A DNA stretch of 60,849 nucleotides from Streptomyces resistomycificus. GTDB lineage: Bacteria; Actinomycetota; Actinomycetes; Streptomycetales; Streptomycetaceae. Below the pieces are notes generated by a model. That model ran no database searches. It saw nothing but the letters and a program-made list of their open reading frames with translations, and was not told where the DNA came from. The DNA is taken from assembly GCF_001514265.1 (NCBI RefSeq), contig NZ_KQ949002.1, forward strand, positions 160,981-221,829. The letters are read 5' to 3'. Shown piece after piece: positions 17,386 to 26,096 of the stretch. The translations under genes were made by a program, and so were the position numbers. The stretch's first letter is position 1; each line of letters begins with the position of its first letter.

Positions 17386-18351
17386 GTGACCATGCCCACC
17401 ACTGCATCCCCCGCACACGCGCTGGCGGACGTCGCGGCGTCCGAGAGCACCCTGCGCCGATTCCTCCACGGTCTGCCCGGCGTCGACGCGGTCGGCCTGG
17501 AGGCGCGCGCCGCCGCGCTCGGCACCCGTTCCATCAAGACGACCGCGAAGGCGTTCGCCATCGACCTCGCCATCTCGATGGTCGACCTGACGACGCTGGA
17601 AGGCGCGGACACCCCGGGCAAGGTCCGGGCGCTCGGCGCCAAGGCGGTCCGCCCCGACCCGACCGACCGCACGACCCCGGCGACCGCGGCCGTCTGCGTC
17701 TATCCCGACATGGTGGCCACCGCCAAGGAGGCCGTCGCCGGTTCCTCCGTGAAGGTCGCCTCGGTCGCCACCGCCTTCCCGGCCGGCCGGGCGGCGCTCT
17801 CCGTGAAGCTGGCGGACGTCCGCGACGCGGTCGCGGCGGGTGCCGACGAGATCGACATGGTCATCGACCGCGGTGCGTTCCTCTCGGGCGACTACGGCAA
17901 GGTGTACGACGAGATCGTCGCCGTCCGGGAGGCCTGCGGGACGTCCGCCCGGCTGAAGGTCATCTTCGAGACGGGCGAGCTGTCGACGTACGACAACATC
18001 CGCCGCGCCAGCTGGCTCGGCATGCTCGCCGGCGCCGACTTCATCAAGACGTCCACCGGCAAGGTCGCCGTCAACGCCACCCCGGCCAACACGCTCCTCA
18101 TGCTGGAGGCCGTCCGCGACTTCCGCGCCCAGACCGGGGTGCAGATCGGCGTGAAGCCGGCCGGCGGGATCCGCACCACCAAGGACGCCATCAAGTTCCT
18201 CGTCCTGGTCAACGAGACCGCGGGCGAGGACTGGCTGGACAACCACTGGTTCCGCTTCGGCGCCTCCTCACTCCTGAACGACCTGCTGATGCAGCGTCAG
18301 AAGCTGGCCACCGGCCGCTACTCCGGCCCCGACTACGTGACGGTGGACTGA
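17386..18351 (+). CDS. deoC: Deoxyribose-phosphate aldolase
   Basis: 321 aa (long actinobacterial form). Cleaves 2-deoxyribose 5-phosphate to glyceraldehyde 3-phosphate and acetaldehyde. The class I aldolase Schiff-base lysine sits in DFIKTSTGKVAVNATPAN; other signatures are DEIDMVIDRGAFLSG, LKVIFETGEL and GVKPAGGIRTTKDA. About 60 extra residues precede the TIM barrel. GTG 17386 fits a leaderless mRNA behind TATGCT; ATG 17392 is a close alternative. It starts an operon with two aldehyde-dehydrogenase-like genes that can dispose of the acetaldehyde. The operator palindrome sits in the promoter. Confidence 0.95.
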   Translation: MTMPTTASPAHALADVAASESTLRRFLHGLPGVDAVGLEARAAALGTRSIKTTAKAFAIDLAISMVDLTTLEGADTPGKVRALGAKAVRPDPTDRTTPATAAVCVYPDMVATAKEAVAGSSVKVASVATAFPAGRAALSVKLADVRDAVAAGADEIDMVIDRGAFLSGDYGKVYDEIVAVREACGTSARLKVIFETGELSTYDNIRRASWLGMLAGADFIKTSTGKVAVNATPANTLLMLEAVRDFRAQTGVQIGVKPAGGIRTTKDAIKFLVLVNETAGEDWLDNHWFRFGASSLLNDLLMQRQKLATGRYSGPDYVTVD

Positions 18352-18356
18352 TCATC

Positions 18357-19793
18357 ATGGCTTCCGCATTCGAGTACGCACCGGCTCCCGAGTCCCGCTC
18401 GGTGGTCGACATCGCCCCGTCCTACGGCCTGTTCATCGACGGCGAGTTCACCGAGGCGGCCGACGGCAGGGTCTTCAAGACGGTCTCGCCGAGCACCGAG
18501 GAAGTGCTCTCCGAGATCGCCCAGGCAGGCTCCGAGGACGTCGAGCGCGCGGTCAAGGCCGCCCGCAGGGCGTTCGAGAAGTGGTCCGCGCTGCCCGGCT
18601 CCGAGCGCGCCAAGTACCTGTTCCGCATCGCGCGGATCATCCAGGAGCGCAGTCGCGAACTGGCCGTCCTGGAGACCCTGGACAACGGCAAGCCCATCAA
18701 GGAGACGCGGGACGCCGACCTGCCCCTGGTGGCCGCGCACTTCTTCTACTACGCGGGCTGGGCCGACAAGCTCGACCACGCCGGTTTCGGCGCCTCGCCG
18801 AAGCCGCTGGGCGTGGCCGGCCAGGTCATCCCCTGGAACTTCCCCCTCCTGATGCTGGCGTGGAAGATCGCCCCGGCGCTGGCGACCGGCAACACGGTCG
18901 TCCTGAAGCCCGCCGAGACGACCCCCCTGACTGCGCTGTTCTTCGCGGACATCTGCCGCCAGGCGGGTCTGCCCAGGGGCGTCGTCAACATCCTCCCGGG
19001 ATACGGCGACACCGGCGCGGCCCTGGTCGGGCACCCCGACGTGAACAAGGTCGCCTTCACCGGCTCCACGGCCGTCGGCAAGGAGATCGCCCGCACGGTC
19101 GCGGGCACCCGCAAGAAGCTGACGCTGGAACTCGGCGGCAAGGGCGCCAACATCGTCTTCGACGACGCCCCGATCGACCAGGCCGTCGAGGGCATCGTGA
19201 GCGGCATCTTCTTCAACCAGGGCCAGGTCTGCTGCGCGGGCTCGAGGCTGCTGATCCAGGAGTCGATCCAGGACGAGCTCCTCGACTCCCTCAAGCGCCG
19301 CCTGTCGACCCTGCGCCTCGGCGACCCCCTCGACAAGAACACGGACATCGGGGCGATCAACTCCGAGGAGCAGCTCACCCGCATCACCTCGCTGGTCGAG
19401 CAGGGCGAGGCGGAGGGCGCCGAGCGCTGGTCCCCGGCCTGCGAACTCCCCTCCGCCGGCTACTGGTTCGCCCCGACGCTCTTCACGAACGTCACCCAGG
19501 CGCACACCATCGCCCGCGACGAGATCTTCGGCCCGGTGCTGTCCGTGCTCACCTTCCGCACCCCGGACGAGGCCGTCGCCAAGGCCAACAACAGCCAGTA
19601 CGGCCTGTCGGCGGGCATCTGGACGGAGAAGGGCTCCCGCATCCTCGCGGTGGCGAACAAGCTCCGCGCGGGCGTCGTCTGGTCCAACACGTTCAACAAG
19701 TTCGACCCGACCTCGCCGTTCGGCGGGTACAAGGAGTCGGGCTTCGGCCGCGAGGGCGGCCGCCACGGCCTGGAGGCGTACCTCGATGTCTGA
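18357..19793 (+). CDS. Aldehyde dehydrogenase (catalytic subunit)
   Basis: 478 aa, full-length NAD(P)-dependent aldehyde dehydrogenase. Visible: GQVIPWNFPLLMLAWKIAPAL and FTGSTAVGKEIAR (cofactor binding), LELGGKGANIVF with the general-base Glu, and FFNQGQVCCAGSRLL with the nucleophilic Cys. It begins 5 bp after deoC and overlaps the next gene by 8 bp, so the three are one operon. Acetaldehyde from DeoC is the obvious substrate (inference). Its partner is a truncated ALDH homologue; together they look like the two halves of an ALDH16-type enzyme. Confidence 0.92.
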   Translation: MASAFEYAPAPESRSVVDIAPSYGLFIDGEFTEAADGRVFKTVSPSTEEVLSEIAQAGSEDVERAVKAARRAFEKWSALPGSERAKYLFRIARIIQERSRELAVLETLDNGKPIKETRDADLPLVAAHFFYYAGWADKLDHAGFGASPKPLGVAGQVIPWNFPLLMLAWKIAPALATGNTVVLKPAETTPLTALFFADICRQAGLPRGVVNILPGYGDTGAALVGHPDVNKVAFTGSTAVGKEIARTVAGTRKKLTLELGGKGANIVFDDAPIDQAVEGIVSGIFFNQGQVCCAGSRLLIQESIQDELLDSLKRRLSTLRLGDPLDKNTDIGAINSEEQLTRITSLVEQGEAEGAERWSPACELPSAGYWFAPTLFTNVTQAHTIARDEIFGPVLSVLTFRTPDEAVAKANNSQYGLSAGIWTEKGSRILAVANKLRAGVVWSNTFNKFDPTSPFGGYKESGFGREGGRHGLEAYLDV

Positions 19794-20685
19794 GCGCAAC
19801 AACGAGCGTCTGAGTGTCTTCAAGACCTACAAGCTGTACGTGGGCGGGAAGTTCCCGCGTTCCGAGAGCGGCCGGGTGTACGAGGTGACGGACTCGAAGG
19901 GCAAGTGGCTGGCGAACGCGCCGCAGTCCTCCCGCAAGGACGCCCGTGACGCGGTCGTCGCCGCGCGCAAGGCGTTCGGCGGCTGGTCCGGCGCGACCGC
20001 CTACAACCGCGGCCAGATCCTCTACCGCGTCGCGGAGATGCTGGAGGGCCGCAAGGCGCAGTTCGCCCGTGAGGTCGCCGACGCGGAGGGCCTGTCGAAG
20101 TCCAGGGCCGCCGAGCAGGTGGACGCGGCGATCGACCGCTGGGTCTGGTACGCGGGCTGGACCGACAAGATCGCCCAGGTCGTCGGCGGCGGCAACCCGG
20201 TGGCGGGCCCGTACTTCAACCTCTCCTCCCCCGAACCGACGGGTGTGGTCACCGTCCTGGCCCCGCAGGAGTCGTCCTTCCTCGGCCTGGTCTCGGTGCT
20301 GGCCCCGGTGATCGCGACCGGCAACACGGCGATCGTCGTCGCGAGCGAGAAGGCCCCGCTCCCGGCCCTCTCCCTGGGCGAGGTGCTGGCCACCTCCGAC
20401 GTGCCCGGCGGTGTCGTCAACGTCCTCTCCGGCCGCACGGCGGAGATCGCGACGCCGCTCGCGGCGCACCAGGACGTCAACGCGATCGACCTGGCCGGCG
20501 CGGACGACGTACTGGCGAAGGAACTGGAGATCGCGGCGGCGGACAACCTGAAGCGCGTTCTTCGTCCACAGCCTGTGGACGACTGGTCGGCGACTCCGGG
20601 CACCGACCGCATGACGGCGTTCCTGGAGACCAAGACGGTCTGGCACCCGACGGGTTCGCTGGGCGCGTCCGGCTCGGCGTACTGA
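19786..20685 (+). CDS. Non-catalytic aldehyde-dehydrogenase homologue (ALDH16 second-domain-like)
   Basis: 299 aa, clearly ALDH-related (TYKLYVGGKFPRSESGR; AARKAFGGWSGATAYNRGQ; EPTGVVTVLAPQESSFLGLV; SDVPGGVVNVLSGR). It stops before the catalytic domain: neither the LELGGK glutamate nor the cysteine loop is present, so it cannot oxidise aldehydes alone. The end (WHPTG..GSAY) looks like a natural terminus, not a frameshift scar. Its ATG lies 8 bp inside the upstream ALDH gene. ALDH16 enzymes fuse an active ALDH with an inactive second ALDH domain. Here the same two parts (478 + 299 aa) are separate, coupled genes. Confidence 0.82.
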   Translation: MSERNNERLSVFKTYKLYVGGKFPRSESGRVYEVTDSKGKWLANAPQSSRKDARDAVVAARKAFGGWSGATAYNRGQILYRVAEMLEGRKAQFAREVADAEGLSKSRAAEQVDAAIDRWVWYAGWTDKIAQVVGGGNPVAGPYFNLSSPEPTGVVTVLAPQESSFLGLVSVLAPVIATGNTAIVVASEKAPLPALSLGEVLATSDVPGGVVNVLSGRTAEIATPLAAHQDVNAIDLAGADDVLAKELEIAAADNLKRVLRPQPVDDWSATPGTDRMTAFLETKTVWHPTGSLGASGSAY

Positions 20686-20706
20686 CCGCCACAGCCGTCA
20701 CAGACT

Positions 20707-20746
20707 GAGAGCCGCGCCTCCCTCCGTCCGGGGAGGCGCGGCTCTC
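20707..20746. terminator. 16-bp perfect hairpin, bidirectional terminator
   Basis: Arms 20707-20722 and 20731-20746 are perfectly complementary with an 8-nt loop. It separates the convergent deoC operon and the small secreted-protein gene. Confidence 0.85.
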
Positions 20747-20762
20747 TGCCGTCCGGCCGTAC

Positions 20763-21167
20763 TCAGTGGTTGAGCAGCCCCGCCACCTGGCCGACCACCG
20801 GGATGCTGCCGATCGACTGCGCCTGCGCGACCGGTCCGGTCAGCGCCTGTGAGGTCAGCGGCTTGAAGTCGGCGAGCTTGGTACCGACGCCGTTGTCGAG
20901 CGGGTCGACGCCGGTGCCGGCAAGGGGGTTGGGCTTGAGGCCCGAGAGCGGGCCGGTGACGTAGCCGACGGTGCCGGTGAGCGCCTGGAGGCCGGCCTGC
21001 GGGTCGACGTTACCGATCGACGTGGGGCGGCTGCGCATCACGTCGACCACCGGGTCGGTGTCCGCGGAGGCCGTCGCCGCACCTGCTCCCAGGGCCACGC
21101 CCGCGGTCGCGAGGGCGACCAGGGCGCGCTGGGCGGTCGGGTTCTGGGGGGACGCGTGTCGGGCCAT
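20763..21167 (-). CDS. Small secreted protein of unknown function
   Basis: 134 aa. N-terminal signal peptide (MARHASPQNPTAQRALVALA then an Ala/Gly-rich core ending ATASA-DTDP), giving a mature protein of about 95 aa. The mature part is rich in Gly, Pro, Leu and Val (VDPQAGLQALTGTVGYVTGP, IPVVGQVAGLL). No cysteines, no known domain. Start chosen at ATG 21167 because AGAAGGTGG lies 10 nt upstream; the GTG four codons earlier lies on top of that site. Composition resembles the protein at 27028-27387, so both may be exported surface-layer components (inference). Confidence 0.7.
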   Translation of the reverse strand: MARHASPQNPTAQRALVALATAGVALGAGAATASADTDPVVDVMRSRPTSIGNVDPQAGLQALTGTVGYVTGPLSGLKPNPLAGTGVDPLDNGVGTKLADFKPLTSQALTGPVAQAQSIGSIPVVGQVAGLLNH

Positions 21168-21295
21168 CGTTTCTGCCACCTTCTACAGCACAGGGTGATC
21201 GGGTCGACACGAAGGGTAGTTGAGGTGTGACGCGCGCTTCAAAGCCGACCCGCAGGGTCGATCAGCGGCCGCCGGATGCCTCACACTGGTGTCCC

Positions 21296-21931
21296 GTGAG
21301 CTCCCATCCCGCCATAACGGCCCGAGTCGCGCTGCTCTGCGGCCCCTCCGGCTCCGGCAAGTCCCTCCTCGCCGCCCGCTCCGGCCTGCCGGTCCTGCGG
21401 CTCGACGACTTCTACAAGGAGGCCGAGGACCCCTCGCTGCCGCTGGTGGCCGGGAGCCGCGACATCGACTGGGACCACCCCGGCTCGTGGGACGCGGACG
21501 CGGCGATCGCCGCGATCATGGACCTGTGCCGTACGGGTCGTACGAAAGTTCCCGTCTACGACATCTCGCTGAGCGCCCGTACCGGTGAGGAGTCCGTGGA
21601 CGTGGGGCGGACCCCGCTGTTCATCGCCGAGGGCATCTTCGCCGCCGAGATCGTCACCCGCTGCCGGGAACTGGGCGTGCTGGCCGACGCCCTGTGTCTG
21701 AGCCGCGGCCCGGTGCGGACGTTCCGCCGCCGTTTTCTGCGGGATCTGAAGGAGGGCCGTAAGTCGGTTCCCTTCCTGCTGCGCCGCGGCTGGCGTCTGA
21801 TGCGTCAGGAGCGCTCGATCGTCACCCGCCAGACCGCCCTCGGCGCCCACCCCTGCGACAAGGACGAGGCCCTGGGCCGCCTGGCCGCGGCCGCGGTGGG
21901 CCGCCGGCCGACGGCGAGGTCGACCGCCTGA
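21296..21931 (+). CDS. Uridine kinase-like P-loop protein
   Basis: 211 aa. Walker A GPSGSGKS near the N-terminus, then LRLDDFYKEAEDP and DWDHPGSWD, which resemble the DDFY..DHP..FD pattern of uridine/cytidine kinases, and a basic lid-like helix (RRFLRDLKEGRKSVPFLLRR). Probably phosphorylates a nucleoside, in keeping with the surrounding salvage genes, but the exact substrate is not proven. GTG 21296 gives a start right before the first beta-strand; an in-frame GTG at 21227 would add 23 aa of poor quality. Followed by a C-rich repeat region. Confidence 0.75.
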   Translation: MSSHPAITARVALLCGPSGSGKSLLAARSGLPVLRLDDFYKEAEDPSLPLVAGSRDIDWDHPGSWDADAAIAAIMDLCRTGRTKVPVYDISLSARTGEESVDVGRTPLFIAEGIFAAEIVTRCRELGVLADALCLSRGPVRTFRRRFLRDLKEGRKSVPFLLRRGWRLMRQERSIVTRQTALGAHPCDKDEALGRLAAAAVGRRPTARSTA

Positions 21932-21980
21932 GCGCACACGAGAACGGGACTGGACGGACCCCCCGGCCCTCCAGCCCCGC

Positions 21981-22052
21981 TTCCCCCGTGTTCCCCCGTG
22001 GTGCTCCCCCCGTGGGCCCCCGTCCCCCGTGGGTCCCCCGTGACCCCCGTTG
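21981..22052. repeat. CCCCCGTG-rich repeats between uridine-kinase-like gene and sigQ
   Basis: About seven loosely spaced copies of CCCCCGTG in 70 bp. The same octamer recurs at least three times inside sigQ (about 22648-22697). Possibly slippage-generated; no coding role here. Confidence 0.5.
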
Positions 22053-22112
22053 GCCCCCCCGGTTACTGCTCCCCGGTTACCGCTCCCCCGTTCCTTGCTT
22101 CCCCCCCGACCT

Positions 22113-22856
22113 TCAGGCGACGAGCTCCCCGAAGGCGTTCTCCTCGTCACGGCCGAAGCTGAGGACCTCGTCCTCACGCAGCCGGCGGAGCGACCGCCAG
22201 ATGCTGGACTTCACCGTGCCGACACTGATGTCGAGGATCTCGGCGATCTCCGGGTCCGTGCGGCCCTCGTAGTAGCGCAGGACCAGCATGGTGCGCTGGA
22301 GTTCCGGGAGCCGGGCGAGCGCCTGCCACAGGACCGCGCGCAGTTCGGTGCCGCGCATCGCGTCCGTGTCGCCGGCCGTCTCCGGCAGTTCCTCGGTCGG
22401 GTACTCGTTCAGCTTGCGGCGGCGCCACGCGCTGATGTGCAGGTTGGTCATGGTGCGGCGGAGGTAGCCCCCGACCGCGGCCTTGTCACTGATCCGCTCC
22501 CACGCCCGGTAGGTCGAGAACAGCGCGCTCTGCAGCAGGTCCTCGGCCTCGAAGCGGTCGCCGGTGAGGTGGTAGGCGGTTGCGTACAGGGAGGCGCGGC
22601 GCTCCTGGACGTAGGCGGTGAACTCCGCCTCCGACAGCGAACGACGCTCCCCCGTGTCCTCCCTGTACGCGCTTCCCCCGTGCGTTTCCCCCGTGCGAGC
22701 GTCAACCACCGTCATGTACGCGGTGTGCTGACGCCCGGTGCCGCGAGCGCACCCCCGCCCGCTCACAGCACCGGACTTCTCGGAACCCCGGCCCCCGTGC
22801 ACGTCGTGAAGACGCGTGATCACTGCGCTGGTGGTGTTGCCGTGCAGCGTGTTCAT
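22113..22856 (-). CDS. sigQ: RNA polymerase sigma factor SigQ (ECF/SigE-type)
   Basis: 247 aa. After a poorly conserved N-terminal extension of about 75 aa, sigma region 2 reads LYATAYHLTGDRFEAEDLLQSALFSTYRAWERI and region 4 reads LARLPELQRTMLVLRYYEGRTDPEIAEILDISVGTVKSSIWRSL. No region 3, so ECF type. ATG 22856 has a GGGGGGCG site. Divergent from afsQ1 across an AfsQ1-type box. In S. coelicolor sigQ is a direct AfsQ1 target and counteracts the afsQ output on antibiotics (established for that species; transferred here by position and sequence). Confidence 0.93.
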   Translation of the reverse strand: MNTLHGNTTSAVITRLHDVHGGRGSEKSGAVSGRGCARGTGRQHTAYMTVVDARTGETHGGSAYREDTGERRSLSEAEFTAYVQERRASLYATAYHLTGDRFEAEDLLQSALFSTYRAWERISDKAAVGGYLRRTMTNLHISAWRRRKLNEYPTEELPETAGDTDAMRGTELRAVLWQALARLPELQRTMLVLRYYEGRTDPEIAEILDISVGTVKSSIWRSLRRLREDEVLSFGRDEENAFGELVA

Positions 22857-22953
22857 CTCGCGCCCCCCGTCGTGGACTTCCGGTCTTCCGCCTTGCTTCC
22901 TTGCCTGTGCCGAGAAGCTTGCCCGGGCCACTTCATCGCCGTGTCCGCCGACT

Positions 22954-22969
22954 GTCACAGACCTGTCAC
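22954..22969. promoter_or_regulatory. AfsQ1-type box (GTCAC-N6-GTCAC)
   Basis: Two direct GTCAC half-sites separated by 6 bp fit the AfsQ1 consensus GTnAC-n6-GTnAC. A further GTCAC lies at 23000-23004. It lies between the divergent sigQ and afsQ1 genes. Confidence 0.75.
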
Positions 22970-23110
22970 AGGGCCCCCTCGGATGGCGCTCCCAGACGTG
23001 TCACAGCCCCCGCACAGACAAGAGCGCTAGAGGCGCCCGGAAATACAGGTTCGGGACCGGAGACCTACAGGTGTCGCAGCCCCGGCCCCCCATGGGCCAG
23101 AATGAGCCCC

Positions 23111-23788
23111 GTGCCTTCCCTGTTGCTGATCGAGGACGACGACGCCATCCGTACGGCCCTGGAGCTGTCTCTGACGCGCCAGGGACACCGGGTTGCCACC
23201 GCTGCCACCGGCGAGGACGGCCTGAAGCTGTTGCGCGAGCAGCGGCCGGATCTGATCGTGCTGGACGTGATGCTGCCCGGCATCGACGGGTTCGAGGTGT
23301 GCCGGCGCATCCGGCGCACCGACCAGCTGCCGATCATTCTGCTGACCGCGCGCAGCGACGACATCGACGTGGTGGTCGGGCTGGAGTCCGGTGCCGACGA
23401 CTACGTCGTCAAGCCCGTCCAGGGGCGGGTGCTGGACGCCCGGATCCGGGCCGTGCTGCGGCGGGGTGAGCGGGAGGCCAACGACGCGGCCACCTTCGGC
23501 TCGCTGGTCATCGACCGCGCGGCCATGACCGTGACCAAGAACGGCGAGGACCTCCAGCTCACCCCGACCGAGCTGCGCCTGCTGCTGGAACTGAGCCGGC
23601 GACCCGGGCAGGCCCTGTCGCGCCAGCAGTTGCTGCGGCTGGTGTGGGAGCACGACTACCTGGGCGACTCGCGGCTGGTGGACGCCTGCGTGCAGCGGCT
23701 GCGCGCCAAGGTCGAGGACGTGCCGTCGTCCCCGACACTGATCCGTACCGTGCGAGGCGTGGGTTATCGGCTGGACACGCCTCAGTGA
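23111..23788 (+). CDS. afsQ1: Response regulator AfsQ1 (OmpR family)
   Basis: 225 aa. Receiver domain (about 1-115): LLLIEDDDAIR acidic pocket, LIVLDVMLPGIDGFEV with the phosphoacceptor Asp, LLTARSDD with the Thr switch, and GADDYVVKP with the Lys. Winged-helix OmpR DNA-binding domain (about 130-225) ending LIRTVRGVGYRLD. Activated by AfsQ2; in S. coelicolor it responds to nitrogen (glutamate) and controls antibiotic genes and sigQ. GTG 23111 gives the 225-aa form; an in-frame ATG at 23102 adds three residues. Overlaps afsQ2 by 4 bp. Confidence 0.95.
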   Translation: MPSLLLIEDDDAIRTALELSLTRQGHRVATAATGEDGLKLLREQRPDLIVLDVMLPGIDGFEVCRRIRRTDQLPIILLTARSDDIDVVVGLESGADDYVVKPVQGRVLDARIRAVLRRGEREANDAATFGSLVIDRAAMTVTKNGEDLQLTPTELRLLLELSRRPGQALSRQQLLRLVWEHDYLGDSRLVDACVQRLRAKVEDVPSSPTLIRTVRGVGYRLDTPQ

Positions 23789-25341
23789 CCGATGCGCAAG
23801 GGGGGGTCCGCGGCTGGGCCGCGGCTCGTAAGGGAACCTGGTCACGGCTGCGTTTCACCAGCCTGCGCCTGCGGCTGGTGGTCGTGTTCGCGCTGGTGGC
23901 GCTGACCGCCGCCGTGTCCGCGTCCGGCATCGCCTACTGGCTCAACCGCGAGGCGGTGCTCACCCGTACCCAGGACGCGGTGCTGCGCGGCTTCGAGCAG
24001 GAGATGCAAAACCGCGCCGGCGCGCTGCCGGAGAGCCCCACCCAGGACGAACTGCAGCACACCGCGGGGCAGATGGCGAACAGCAGCCAGCGTTTCAGCG
24101 TGCTGCTGGTCGCCGAGGACGAGAACGGCGAGACGGTGTACGGCAACTCCGGCGCGCTGGACGGCTTCTCGCTCCAGGACGTGCCGGTCTCGCTGCGCGA
24201 GGCGGTGGCCCGGGAGCAGAAGGTCAGCTCGACCAACAAGTACGCCTACCACCTGTACTGGCAGCGGACGGTGAGCGACGGCACCCCGTATCTGGTGGCC
24301 GGCACCAAGGTGATCGGCGGCGGGCCGACCGGTTACATGCTCAAGTCGCTGGAGCCGGAGGCCAAGGACCTCAACTCGCTGGCCTGGTCGCTGGGGATCG
24401 CCACCGGCCTGGCGCTGATCGGCTCCGCGCTCCTCGCGCAGGCCGCCGCCACCACCGTACTGAAGCCGGTGCACCGGCTGGGGGTCGCCGCCCGGCGGCT
24501 CGGGGAGGGGCGGCTCGACACCCGGCTCAGGGTGTCCGGGACCGACGAACTGGCCGACCTGTCACGGACGTTCAACAAGGCGGCCGAGGCGCTGGAGAAA
24601 CGGGTGGACGACATGGCCGCGCGGGACAACGCGTCCCGGCGGTTCGTGGCGGACATGTCGCACGAGCTGCGCACCCCGCTCACCGCCATCACCGCCGTCT
24701 CGGAGGTGCTGGAGGAGGAGCTGGAGGCCGGCGGCATCGACCCGATGGTCGATCCGGCGGTCCGGCTCGTGGTCAGCGAGACCCGGCGGCTGAACGACCT
24801 GGTCGAGAACCTCATGGAGGTCACCCGCTTCGACGCGGGCACCGCCCGGCTGGTCCTGGACGACGTGGACGTCGCCGACCAGATCACGGCGTGCATCGAC
24901 GCCCGGGCCTGGCTGGACGCGGTGGAGCTGGACGCCGAGCGCGGCATCCACACCCGCCTCGACCCGCGCCGCCTGGACGTCATCCTGGCGAACCTCATCG
25001 GCAACGCCCTCAAGCACGGCGGCTCGCCGGTGCGGGTCGCCGTGCGGGACGCGGACCAGGAGGTGGTCATCGAGGTGCGGGACCACGGGCCCGGCATCCC
25101 CGAGGACGTGCTGCCGCACGTCTTCGACCGGTTCTACAAGGCCAGCGCCTCCCGGCCGCGCTCCGAGGGCAGCGGCCTCGGGCTGTCCATCGCCCTGGAG
25201 AACGCCCACATCCACGGCGGCGAGATCACCGCGGCGAACTCCGCCGAGGGCGGCGCGGTGTTCACGCTGCGGCTGCCGCGGGACACGTCGGCGCTCATGG
25301 CGGACGCCGAGGCGGCCGAGAAGGGCAAGGAGGACGTCTGA
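23785..25341 (+). CDS. afsQ2: Sensor histidine kinase AfsQ2
   Basis: 518 aa. First membrane helix about 30-50 (LVVVFALVALTAAVSASGIA), extracytoplasmic sensor of about 130 aa, second helix (SLGIATGLALIGSALLA), then HAMP. The kinase core has ADMSHELRTPLTAI (phospho-His), NLIGNALKHG (N box), DHGPGIPEDVLPHVFDRF and GSGLGLSIALENA (ATP boxes). Phosphorylates AfsQ1. GTG start overlaps the afsQ1 stop (GTGA), the coupling usual in this operon. The 3' end overlaps the lipoprotein gene by 1 bp (TGATG). Confidence 0.95.
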   Translation: MTDAQGGVRGWAAARKGTWSRLRFTSLRLRLVVVFALVALTAAVSASGIAYWLNREAVLTRTQDAVLRGFEQEMQNRAGALPESPTQDELQHTAGQMANSSQRFSVLLVAEDENGETVYGNSGALDGFSLQDVPVSLREAVAREQKVSSTNKYAYHLYWQRTVSDGTPYLVAGTKVIGGGPTGYMLKSLEPEAKDLNSLAWSLGIATGLALIGSALLAQAAATTVLKPVHRLGVAARRLGEGRLDTRLRVSGTDELADLSRTFNKAAEALEKRVDDMAARDNASRRFVADMSHELRTPLTAITAVSEVLEEELEAGGIDPMVDPAVRLVVSETRRLNDLVENLMEVTRFDAGTARLVLDDVDVADQITACIDARAWLDAVELDAERGIHTRLDPRRLDVILANLIGNALKHGGSPVRVAVRDADQEVVIEVRDHGPGIPEDVLPHVFDRFYKASASRPRSEGSGLGLSIALENAHIHGGEITAANSAEGGAVFTLRLPRDTSALMADAEAAEKGKEDV

Positions 25342-26015
25342 TGCGCTCCGAGAGGCAGCGCCTGGCACGCCCGCTGCCGCGGCACGTGACGCGCTCCGGG
25401 GGGCCGCGCCTGATGAACGTACGACGCCTGCTGGCGCTCCCACTGCTCGCCGCGGTGCTCACGGGGTGCGGGATCCGGGCCACGGAGGTGCCCACGGACT
25501 TCGGGCCCGCGCCCTCCCGGGTGCGCTGCTCGCTGTCCGAGCCGGACGTCTCCACACAGGCCTCGCGCGGGCTGCCGGTGCAGGTGTTCCTGCTGTGCGG
25601 TTCGTCGCTGGTGGCCGTCGACCGGACCCTGCGGGTGCCGGACGGTACGGCGGACTCGGCGCGGCGGGTGCTGGTCGCGCAGGGGCTGCTGGACGAGCTC
25701 GCCGCGACACCCTCGGCCGCGGAGAAGGAGGCCGGGTACACCACCGACGTGCGCGGTGGCATGACGGTGACCGGACCGCGCGCCGACGACCCGCAGGACG
25801 CCCTGCGTCTGAGCACCGCGCCCGGTGAACTCACCTCCTACTCCCTCGCCCAGCTCGTGTGCACCTTCTCCGACTCGGCGGCGGCGGAGGGCGACGGCTC
25901 GGTCATCCTCGGCGGCCCGGGCCGCGAGCCGCTGCGCCGCTACGAGTGCACGGATGAGGTGCGCTCCCGGCCGGGCAGCAAGGAGCCGCCGTCCAGCGAG
26001 GTCACGGACGGCTGA
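25341..26015 (+). CDS. afsQ3: AfsQ3-like lipoprotein
   Basis: 224 aa as written. Lipobox LTGC after the hydrophobic stretch LLALPLLAAVL predicts lipid attachment and export. The mature part has paired cysteines and a GerMN-like look (VFLLCGSSLVAVDRTLRVPD; SARRVLVAQGLLDELAAT), but I assign no domain firmly. The ATG overlaps the afsQ2 stop and has AAGGAGG 7 nt upstream; ATG 25413, right before the hydrophobic core, is the alternative and gives a standard-length signal. Third gene of the afsQ operon, where such a lipoprotein may tune the kinase from outside (inference). Confidence 0.88.
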   Translation: MRSERQRLARPLPRHVTRSGGPRLMNVRRLLALPLLAAVLTGCGIRATEVPTDFGPAPSRVRCSLSEPDVSTQASRGLPVQVFLLCGSSLVAVDRTLRVPDGTADSARRVLVAQGLLDELAATPSAAEKEAGYTTDVRGGMTVTGPRADDPQDALRLSTAPGELTSYSLAQLVCTFSDSAAAEGDGSVILGGPGREPLRRYECTDEVRSRPGSKEPPSSEVTDG

Positions 26016-26096
26016 CGACGGGTGTGGCCAAGGCCTCACCCCGGTACTGGGGCGCATCCCGGAACCGATCGTGCCGGAGGCCGCGTCTAGGGGGTC

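Noticed and set aside
19786..20685. Second ALDH gene considered as a frameshifted pseudogene
   Set aside because: Codon bias stays good to the stop, the end is followed by a designed-looking terminator, and the architecture matches ALDH16 second domains.
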